This document shows, piece by piece, positions 1 through 5,674 of a stretch of DNA of 8,232 nucleotides; the first letter of the stretch is position 1, and the number at the start of each line of letters is the position of its first letter. Position numbers and translations under genes: made by a program. The stretch covers positions 12,984-21,215 of the forward strand of contig NHGH02000030.1 in NCBI GenBank assembly GCA_002172355.2, written 5' to 3'. The stretch comes from Euryarchaeota archaeon TMED132. Lineage in GTDB: Archaea > Thermoplasmatota > Poseidoniia > Poseidoniales > Poseidoniaceae. The notes under the pieces are model-generated. The model saw only the letters and a list, made by a program, of their open reading frames with translations, was not told the origin of the DNA and searched no databases.

Positions 1-215
1 CTTAGAGTTAGAATATTTGAAACAATCATTGCAATAGAACCTATTGATACACCATAAATTAGCCATAAGAATAGTGATAGTGCGACGATACAAAAAGTAG
101 GGATTGATATCCCATCATGTCTTTTATGAACCCACACTTGTCGAATTTGAGGACCCCAAGCAATGATTCCAATTACTCCAGCCCCTAAGCCGACGGCTTC
201 CATTATGGTGCTCAT
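1..215 (-). CDS. SemiSWEET/PQ-loop (MtN3-like) small membrane transporter, 3' part missing
   Basis: The reverse strand reads 71 codons from an ATG at 215 to the window edge without a stop. The protein opens with a hydrophobic helix (about residues 8-21) ending in the PQ-loop motif GPQIRQV (P22, Q23). A basic loop (HKRHDG) follows, then a second helix (about 40-56) with the Trp (W51) typical of the family, and the start of a third helix with the conserved Asn of the SNILTL motif (N67). This is the three-helix plan of SemiSWEETs, normally about 85-100 residues, so only some 15-25 residues should be missing. Known members work as dimers in the cell membrane and carry sugars; the substrate here is unknown. 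An in-frame stop lies upstream of ATG 215; a second ATG at 203 is possible. It begins 26 bases after the NERD gene stop, so it is probably the last or a late gene of that operon. PQ-loop proteins with other cargo are the alternative. Confidence 0.8.
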   Translation of the reverse strand, partial: MSTIMEAVGLGAGVIGIIAWGPQIRQVWVHKRHDGISIPTFCIVALSLFLWLIYGVSIGSIAMIVSNILTL

Positions 216-241
216 GAGCCTAGCCCATCATCCAATCGCTA

Positions 242-1162
242 TCATTGCTTTGATGACTTAGAATTATTATTCCAATGAGCAGGTGGCTTGGAAACATTCA
301 AACTTGAAATTTGCGACCATAAAACTTCTCGGCGCTCTTTCTCTCCAACCACATGCATTACAAGAGACATTCCAAATGGTAATTTACACTGGATATTTTT
401 ACCATCAATATTTATCGTGGCAGAAGATGGTTGATTATTAAATAAGGAAAATAAAGACCTATTGTGCTCAGTTTCACCTTTCACCCAACCATTTCGTTTA
501 GAGAACATTGTATCAGTGTCCTTGCTCAGGCCCAAACTATGGACGTCCCCCTTAAGCATCAAACCTCCATTTAGATGAACCTCATCCCAAGTATTGAAAC
601 CATCTAGTGTTTCCACTAGATCAGGATTTAATTTTCCCGGAGATACCTGTTTCAATATATCTAACATACCTTGTTCATCAACCATTTCTCCAGCCAAATC
701 CTCTGGTATTTTTGGCCATTCAAGGCGAGGATGAGTCATAGCAACTATCACGCGAACCTCAGGCCCTTCTTCCAAACCCAATCTCTCATTATGTAGTGCC
801 GCCAATAATCTGGCCTTTCTAGCAATTCTATCAGCAACACCATCGTGATTATGCTCTCCACCTCTATTTCTGGTCTGAATAAAATGATGTTCTTTAGTAA
901 TTCTAAAAGACCCCGACCAGTGTTTCTGCTCAACAATCAAAATCATATTACCGCCAATAACTACCATATCAATTTCTCTTCGCCCACCATCAGGGTCAGG
1001 GATCCTTACAGATTCATACACCTTCCAACCATTCTTTTTACCCGCAGCTCTAGATAATTTAGATAATCTCATCTCAGCTAAATCACCAGCTCTATGGATG
1101 TCATCTGGGGGAAATTTCTTGCACCTTTCTCGCCACCAAGTCCAGCGCTTCTTGAAACTCAT
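242..1162 (-). CDS. NERD-domain (nuclease-related) protein with uncharacterised C-terminal half
   Basis: About 306 residues, soluble, with no signal peptide or membrane helix. Numbering from a possible GTG start at 1168, the N-terminal part has a Glu in DLAEMRLSKL (E32), then GRREIDMVVIGG (D67), then MILIVEQKHWSG (E80, K82). This matches the D...E-x-K core of the restriction-endonuclease-like fold found in NERD domains, so a metal-dependent nuclease activity is plausible but unproven. Residues after about 180 show no domain I can name. The last 25 residues are polar and probably disordered (PPAHWNNNSKSSKQ). I prefer the ATG at 1162, codon 3 of the longer reading that begins with GTG at 1168; neither has a clear Shine-Dalgarno. 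It starts 9 bases after the phosphatase stop and so is almost certainly translated from the same message. NERD proteins occur in DNA processing, plasmids and stress settings; the lipid-gene neighbourhood here gives no direct clue to the role. Confidence 0.78.
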   Translation of the reverse strand: MSFKKRWTWWRERCKKFPPDDIHRAGDLAEMRLSKLSRAAGKKNGWKVYESVRIPDPDGGRREIDMVVIGGNMILIVEQKHWSGSFRITKEHHFIQTRNRGGEHNHDGVADRIARKARLLAALHNERLGLEEGPEVRVIVAMTHPRLEWPKIPEDLAGEMVDEQGMLDILKQVSPGKLNPDLVETLDGFNTWDEVHLNGGLMLKGDVHSLGLSKDTDTMFSKRNGWVKGETEHNRSLFSLFNNQPSSATINIDGKNIQCKLPFGMSLVMHVVGEKERREVLWSQISSLNVSKPPAHWNNNSKSSKQ

Positions 1163-1171
1163 AATCACACA

Positions 1172-1957
1172 TCACAGCAGGTCTGCTACACTTTCTACAA
1201 TGATGTCAGGCATTTCATCATCATCTTTGCCAATGTTCTCTAGGTCCTCTAAAGTAGCCTCGCCCGATAGAACCAATATTCCCACACAGTTCGCCCTTGA
1301 AGCCATAGCGATATCGGTATACAACCGGTCACCAACCATGGCGCAACGAGAAGGGTCTAGGCCCAAAGCCTCAATTTTATGCAGTATCATCCCAGGATTA
1401 GGCTTACCAGTTATGTGAACAGGCTCAACACCAGTAGTAGCCTTGAACATTGCAAGATACGCTCCTACGTCTGGCAACCCCCCATCAGGTGAAGGGCAAA
1501 CCATGTCAGGGTGACTAGCCACCAAAGGAACTCCCGAGTGCAAATGTATACTTGCTGTTGAAATTTTATCATAACTTATCTCAGTATCATATCCCAAAAC
1601 AACAAATTGTGGATTTTCACTTTCTGTTGAAATACCTGCATCTTCCAGCATTTCTTTCATTCCACCTGTTCCAACCAACCATGTATCGGTGACATTGTTG
1701 CTATCTAACCATGAAAGTAAATCATGAGTCGAAAGTAAAACATCTTCAGAAGTCGCAGGGATTCCTAGGCTATTCAGTTTCAAGAGATATTGTTTAACCG
1801 AGCGACTCGAGTTATTGGAAAGAAAAAACCGCCTAACACCTTTTTCTTGGCAACGTTCCAGAAATTCAATTGCACCAGGAATCAATTCGCCACCAAGGTA
1901 AATGGTCCCATCTAAGTCTAGAAAAACAGCATCGATTTCAGTCAATTCTTTATTCAT
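1172..1957 (-). CDS. HAD-superfamily (subclass IIA, NagD/4-nitrophenylphosphatase-like) phosphatase
   Basis: 261 residues from ATG 1957, the usual size for HAD-IIA enzymes. All four catalytic motifs are present: motif I FLDLDGT (nucleophile D14, acid/base D16), motif II LSNNSS (S47), motif III TGKPNPG (K185) and motif IV VGDRLYTDI (D210, D215). The C2-type cap between motifs II and III contains the ASHPDMVCPSPDGG segment typical of the NagD/phosphoglycolate-phosphatase group. It should be a cytosolic, Mg-dependent small-molecule phosphatase. Candidate substrates by family are sugar phosphates, phosphoglycolate, glycerol phosphate and nucleotides; the sequence does not decide. A longer reading from ATG 1996 would overlap the reductase gene by 31 bases and add 13 residues. 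ATG 1957 is preferred because AGGTGA sits 4-5 bases upstream and the family normally begins just before motif I. It lies second in the operon after the geranylgeranyl reductase, so a lipid-precursor or glycerol-phosphate substrate is possible, but that is inference. Confidence 0.9.
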   Translation of the reverse strand: MNKELTEIDAVFLDLDGTIYLGGELIPGAIEFLERCQEKGVRRFFLSNNSSRSVKQYLLKLNSLGIPATSEDVLLSTHDLLSWLDSNNVTDTWLVGTGGMKEMLEDAGISTESENPQFVVLGYDTEISYDKISTASIHLHSGVPLVASHPDMVCPSPDGGLPDVGAYLAMFKATTGVEPVHITGKPNPGMILHKIEALGLDPSRCAMVGDRLYTDIAMASRANCVGILVLSGEATLEDLENIGKDDDEMPDIIVESVADLL

Positions 1958-1961
1958 TAAA

Positions 1962-1967
1962 TCACCT
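1962..1967 (-). promoter_or_regulatory. Shine-Dalgarno of the HAD phosphatase gene, overlapping the reductase stop
   Basis: On the minus strand AGGTGA ends four bases before ATG 1957 and matches the archaeal anti-Shine-Dalgarno. It overlaps the TAG stop codon of the upstream reductase gene (1966-1968), an arrangement that favours translational coupling. This site decides the start of the phosphatase in favour of 1957 over the longer option at 1996. Confidence 0.65.
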
Positions 1968-3333
1968 AAAACATCAGGGTCTTGAACATAAACCATGGAG
2001 AGTGTAGATTTTCTTGTGCTTCTTTACTTGCTATCATTTCAGTCATCATTTCTTGTAGTGCTGGTTTTTTACTTGCTTTGCCGACAAACCAGTTTAACAA
2101 CCATTTTCGCCTGCTTAATTTTTGCATGTTGAAAGAATTTTTCAATTCTGGGCCAAGAACACTCCATAATTCATCTTGGTATACATTATGAGGTATTTTT
2201 TCGATAATATGTCTTGCAGCCATCTCTCCACTGACCAAAGCATTACCCACGCCTTCCCCAGAAAAAGGATCAACCAGTGAGGCAGCATCACCGACCAATC
2301 TGATACCATTCATGGTATTTCTTCGGGGTTGTAATTTTTCTTTTTTACGGGGCGAGCCAAATGGTAATTGCCAACCCTTTGCACTTCCAGGAACTAATTC
2401 TGCTTCACTGAAACGTTCTTTGAAAAGAGGATGATTTGCGATAACATCTTTCTGCATTGCCTTCAACTTTTTCTTTTGCTTATCCATCAAACTCATGACC
2501 ATTCCAATGCCAACATTGACAACTCCTTCTGCCACAGGAAATAGCCAGAAATATCCAGGTACGACTGAATCGACAAAGTGGATTTCTATATCTCCAGAAT
2601 TATCGGTGCAGCCTTTGACATTACTCCAATACTCTCTGTATCCTCCGCAATAATGAGTTCTATCTACCATATTTTCTTCGTAAGTATCCTCGACTAAAGC
2701 CTTAGCAACCGGGCACCGATATCCTCCAGCCCCGATAATTTCCTTAGAATAAAAGGAGAACTCCTCTCCTTTTTTCCCGCCAATTTGAACAACGATACCA
2801 GCAGCATGTCGACTATCTTTGCTACCTTTGCCGGGGTCTTCTCCACCATTTCCATCATCAAAGAGAACAGTTTTCACATCGCCCCCCTGAATCACCGAGC
2901 CATTAGCATCACGAACCAACTTTTGACATTCATCGAAAAGCAGATGGTCGAACTGAACTCTTGGTAAAGAGTAACCCGCTTCCATTTTTTCGACATCGTC
3001 TTCAGGTAAAGCAACACGTACAGTATGGCCTTTTGGTGATGAGAATTTTATTCCTGTAACTCGAAAATGTGGAGTTTTTTCCAATCTATCCTTGACTCCT
3101 AACTCTTTAACATGGCCTAATGATTTACCTCCAACAGCATCTCCACAGACTTTGTCTCTAGGCCAAACACCTTTTTCTATAAACAAAACCTTCTTTCCGC
3201 CCTTTGCTAAATAACCGGCTGCAGACGAACCACCTGGGCCGCCGCCGACTATTATTGCATCAAACTCTGCGCCATTTTTTGGCATTGAACCAGTATCTAT
3301 TGGCAACTCCCAAGAGCGCGCATCAGTAGCCAT
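1966..3333 (-). CDS. Geranylgeranyl reductase family FAD-dependent oxidoreductase
   Basis: 455 residues. Residues 25-53 form the Rossmann dinucleotide-binding motif (DAIIVGGGPGGSSAAGYL, ending in the acidic residue of FIEKG). Further family marks are KVCGDAVGG (61-69, with the conserved Cys C63), GAGGYRCPVAKAL (201-213), GYFWLFP (260-266, the lipid-cavity signature of geranylgeranyl reductases) and the second FAD motif VGDAASLVDPFSGEGVGNAL (347-366). Archaeal members saturate the geranylgeranyl chains of ether-lipid precursors or phospholipids at the membrane surface, usually with ferredoxin or a similar donor. Related enzymes reduce quinone or other isoprenoid tails, so the exact substrate is open. 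Odd points are a 24-residue polar N-terminal tail and a Gly/Asp/Lys-rich insert at about 158-176. ATG 3333 is chosen as the first start; M17 at 3285 is an alternative. No strong Shine-Dalgarno is seen. It is the first gene of the minus-strand cluster. Confidence 0.9.
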   Translation of the reverse strand: MATDARSWELPIDTGSMPKNGAEFDAIIVGGGPGGSSAAGYLAKGGKKVLFIEKGVWPRDKVCGDAVGGKSLGHVKELGVKDRLEKTPHFRVTGIKFSSPKGHTVRVALPEDDVEKMEAGYSLPRVQFDHLLFDECQKLVRDANGSVIQGGDVKTVLFDDGNGGEDPGKGSKDSRHAAGIVVQIGGKKGEEFSFYSKEIIGAGGYRCPVAKALVEDTYEENMVDRTHYCGGYREYWSNVKGCTDNSGDIEIHFVDSVVPGYFWLFPVAEGVVNVGIGMVMSLMDKQKKKLKAMQKDVIANHPLFKERFSEAELVPGSAKGWQLPFGSPRKKEKLQPRRNTMNGIRLVGDAASLVDPFSGEGVGNALVSGEMAARHIIEKIPHNVYQDELWSVLGPELKNSFNMQKLSRRKWLLNWFVGKASKKPALQEMMTEMIASKEAQENLHSPWFMFKTLMF

Positions 3334-3418
3334 GTACTAGGCAGAAAGGACCCGCTTCTTGAGGCTTCGCGTCAATCATTCATGCATATTATCAAATTAC
3401 AACCATTAGGCTCATGCG
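3334..3418. promoter_or_regulatory. Divergent promoter region between reductase operon and EamA gene
   Basis: These 85 bases separate two genes read outward, so both promoters must lie here or extend slightly into the genes. The only AT-rich patch is around 3383-3398, containing CATATTATCAAAT. Its centre is about 28 bases before the GTG at 3419, right for a TATA box of a leaderless EamA message. Read on the other strand it is about 57 bases before ATG 3333, which would leave a leader of roughly 30 bases. Neither match is strong, and one shared box is only a suggestion. Confidence 0.35.
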
Positions 3419-4426
3419 GTGAATTTGATTCCCCATGTTATGGGCGAGAGTAATACAGCACCAATAGGCGCTGATTTTCTGGCCCGAAATGTTTCTCCTG
3501 AACAAAGGCGTAAAGCGATTTATGCCCTTCTCGCAGTTACGCTGGTGTGGGGCGCGACATTCATTTGGATGAAGCAAGCATTGGAAAATCTTGAATTTGA
3601 AAAAGCGCAATATGGAAAAAACGGAGTAGTTGCCACATTAGTAGCAGCTAGATTTGCGATTGCAAGCATAGTTATGCTAGCCTTCTTTTCCAAAGCAAGG
3701 CTTGCTCTAAAAGACAAAGCGATGTGGAAAGACGGAATTTTGCTCGGAGTATTGATGTTTTTAGCATATTTTTCACAGATGGTCGGTTTAGACGACATAG
3801 ATCCTTCAGTATCGGCCTTTCTAACATCTCTTTACGTAGTATTTACTGCAATTATAACGACTTTCTTGGCTAAGAAAAGACCAACAAGAATTTTGATTTC
3901 AGGGGTTCTACTTGCGACCTTCGGAGCAGGATTCATCGAAGGTCCGCCACATGTTTCATGGGGCATAGGTGAATTATTAACGGTAATTTGTGCGGCATTA
4001 TTCGCACTTCACATAATATTCACACAGCGAATTACCTTACAAAGAGACCCAATAGGCGTATCTACAACCTCGTTCATCGTTGTTACGATTTCTTCGATAC
4101 TGATGGTTTTTGTTTTAGGGGAAGGAACAGAACCACAGCAATGGACTCTAGTTGTTTCACAAGGAGTACTAATGCCTGTATTATTACTCGGGCTTGGAGG
4201 TACTTTCTTTTGTTTGCTAATGCTAAACCTGTTCCAGAGATATCTTCACCCGGTCCAAGCAGCGATAATTTACGCCCTTGAACCGGTTTGGGCAACCGCG
4301 ATTGGACTTGGTTTGGGCATGGTGGACTGGACCTTCTGGATAGCCATCGGAGGAGGCTCTCTGTTCATCGGAAACATCATTGTGGAATCTCTTGGAGGAG
4401 ACGGCGATTCGCAAGAAGAAGAATAA
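3419..4426 (+). CDS. EamA/DMT-superfamily permease (ten-helix drug/metabolite transporter)
   Basis: 335 residues from GTG 3419, or 328 from ATG 3440. After a polar N-terminus of about 32 residues there are ten hydrophobic segments, near 33-50, 73-91, 104-121, 129-151, 156-172, 181-203, 213-233, 246-267, 276-299 and 304-323, arranged as two repeats of five as in EamA proteins. The first helix carries the usual LVWGATFIWMK start. The ninth carries ALEPVWATAIGLGLGMV, the second-repeat signature, although the Glu commonly following it is Asp (D303). The C-terminus is short and acidic (GDGDSQEEE) and should face the cytosol. Family members move amino acids, metabolites or drugs across the cell membrane; the substrate cannot be read from sequence. 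The PLP enzyme of sulfur amino-acid metabolism follows 60 bases downstream on the same strand, so an amino-acid-related cargo is a fair guess only. No Shine-Dalgarno precedes either start. Confidence 0.85.
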   Translation: MNLIPHVMGESNTAPIGADFLARNVSPEQRRKAIYALLAVTLVWGATFIWMKQALENLEFEKAQYGKNGVVATLVAARFAIASIVMLAFFSKARLALKDKAMWKDGILLGVLMFLAYFSQMVGLDDIDPSVSAFLTSLYVVFTAIITTFLAKKRPTRILISGVLLATFGAGFIEGPPHVSWGIGELLTVICAALFALHIIFTQRITLQRDPIGVSTTSFIVVTISSILMVFVLGEGTEPQQWTLVVSQGVLMPVLLLGLGGTFFCLLMLNLFQRYLHPVQAAIIYALEPVWATAIGLGLGMVDWTFWIAIGGGSLFIGNIIVESLGGDGDSQEEE

Positions 4427-4472
4427 GAAATTAAGCGCATCGTTCAAAACCCTCCTATCATTAGAGTGTTTT

Positions 4473-4477
4473 AGGGG
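4473..4477 (+). promoter_or_regulatory. Possible ribosome binding site of the PLP enzyme gene
   Basis: AGGGG lies nine bases before ATG 4487 in the 60-base gap after the permease. It is a moderate Shine-Dalgarno with slightly long spacing. I see no convincing TATA box in the gap (CTATCATTA near 4455-4463 is weak), which is compatible with read-through from the permease gene. Confidence 0.4.
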
Positions 4478-4486
4478 AATAAGTCT

Positions 4487-5674
4487 ATGTCAGATAATTC
4501 AGAAAATGATTTCGAGGGCTTTGGTAGCAAGGCAGTACATTCAGGAACACAACACGTAGGCGATGCGGTCAATACCCCCATTTTCCAATCTTCGACATAT
4601 AAATTGACTGATGAAAGGTATGCGGGTTGGGCGGCCGGAGCCCACCACACGCTTCTTTATGCGCGAATAACATCGGTTAATGCCGAAGCAGTCTGTCAGA
4701 AAATGTGCGCACTAGAAGGTGGAGAAGACGCTGAAGTATTCGCCTCTGGAATGGCTGCTATTTCGACAACTTTGATGACATTCTTGTCTGCAGGAGACCA
4801 CATAGTGGCTTCAACAGATGTTTACGGGGGAACCTATGGGTTGTTAACCGAAGAACTCCCGAGATTTGGCATCGAGGTCTCAATGTCTGACATGACAGAC
4901 CCATCTTCATACGAAGCAGCAATCCAACCAAATACCAAAATCCTCTACATTGAAACACTTACAAATCCAGTATTGAAAGTATGTGATATAGAAGCAATGG
5001 CTAAGATTGCTAAAAAGCATGGTCTTTTGTGTATCGTAGATAATACATTCACCTCTCCTTGGGGCTGTCAACCTCTTTCGATGGGCGCAGATTTAGTAAT
5101 TCATTCAACTACCAAATATCTTGGTGGCCATTCAGACATTATTGGAGGGGCAGTTGTCGGTTCAAACGAACACATTGAGAATATCTTCCACCGTAAAGTG
5201 CATTTTGGAGGAAGTGCAGACCCTCATAATTGTTACTTGTTAGAAAGGGGTATGAGGACTCTACACGTTAGAATGCCAAAAATCTGTGATAATGCAGCCG
5301 AGTTGGCGGTAAGATTAGAGAACCATCCAATGATAGAGAAAGTGAATCACCCAACTTTAAAATCTCATGATGACTATGAAGTTGCTCAAAGAATAATGCC
5401 AAAAGGAACCGGAATGATCGGATTTGTTGTCAAAGGCGGCGACCCTGCAGCATTATCTTTCATGCGAGGTTTGACAATGATATACGAAGCAACAAGTTTA
5501 GGCGGTGTAGAATCATTGGTTGAATGCCCATTTAATTCCAGCCATATGATGATTCCAGAAGACGTGCGTTATGCCGCTGGACTTGTTCCTGGTTATGTTC
5601 GAATGAGTATTGGAATTGAAGACATTGAAGACTTGTGGGCAGATATCGAAAGAGGATTTGCCAACGTCAAGTGA
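4487..5674 (+). CDS. Cys/Met-metabolism PLP-dependent enzyme (cystathionine gamma-synthase/lyase family)
   Basis: 395 residues, the normal family length, soluble. Visible landmarks: the N-terminal SKAVHSGT...NTPIFQSSTY (14-38), YAR (Y58, R60, which bind PLP phosphate of the neighbouring subunit), FASGMAAI (86-92), Y113 stacking on the cofactor, DNTFTSP (D185, pairs with the pyridine N), the Schiff-base lysine in HSTTKYLGGHSD (K210), SLGGVESL (337-344) and R372 for the substrate carboxylate. It is therefore a transsulfuration-type enzyme acting on cysteine, cystathionine, homoserine esters or methionine. Two deviations stand out. The NPT that normally follows YxRxx is SVN (64-66), and the position before SLGG, Glu in many gamma-synthases and gamma-lyases, is Thr (T336). 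These leave the exact reaction (gamma-synthase, gamma-lyase, beta-lyase or methionine gamma-lyase) undecided. Start ATG 4487 has AGGGG upstream. Its stop abuts the stop of the opposing gene. Confidence 0.9.
   Translation: MSDNSENDFEGFGSKAVHSGTQHVGDAVNTPIFQSSTYKLTDERYAGWAAGAHHTLLYARITSVNAEAVCQKMCALEGGEDAEVFASGMAAISTTLMTFLSAGDHIVASTDVYGGTYGLLTEELPRFGIEVSMSDMTDPSSYEAAIQPNTKILYIETLTNPVLKVCDIEAMAKIAKKHGLLCIVDNTFTSPWGCQPLSMGADLVIHSTTKYLGGHSDIIGGAVVGSNEHIENIFHRKVHFGGSADPHNCYLLERGMRTLHVRMPKICDNAAELAVRLENHPMIEKVNHPTLKSHDDYEVAQRIMPKGTGMIGFVVKGGDPAALSFMRGLTMIYEATSLGGVESLVECPFNSSHMMIPEDVRYAAGLVPGYVRMSIGIEDIEDLWADIERGFANVK

Noticed and set aside
242..1162. Reading the NERD protein as part of a defence system
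   Set aside because: No partner such as a helicase, ATPase, methyltransferase or toxin is nearby, and its neighbours are metabolic and transport genes with matching base composition.
1098..1418. Plus-strand open frame of 106 codons across the NERD/HAD junction
   Set aside because: It is antisense to two well-supported genes, its protein has no recognisable features, and no ribosome site is apparent.
1958..1996. Longer N-terminus for the HAD phosphatase from ATG 1996
   Set aside because: It would overlap the reductase gene by 31 bases and add 13 residues absent from the family; AGGTGA before ATG 1957 gives a better start.
3392..3610. Minus-strand open frame of 72 codons over the EamA start and the promoter region
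   Set aside because: It covers the divergent promoter and the first helix of the permease; the translation is not protein-like and has no family signal.
4427..4486. Possible terminator between the permease and the PLP enzyme
   Set aside because: There is no stem-loop and only a four-base T run, which also sits next to the likely ribosome site; read-through seems as likely.
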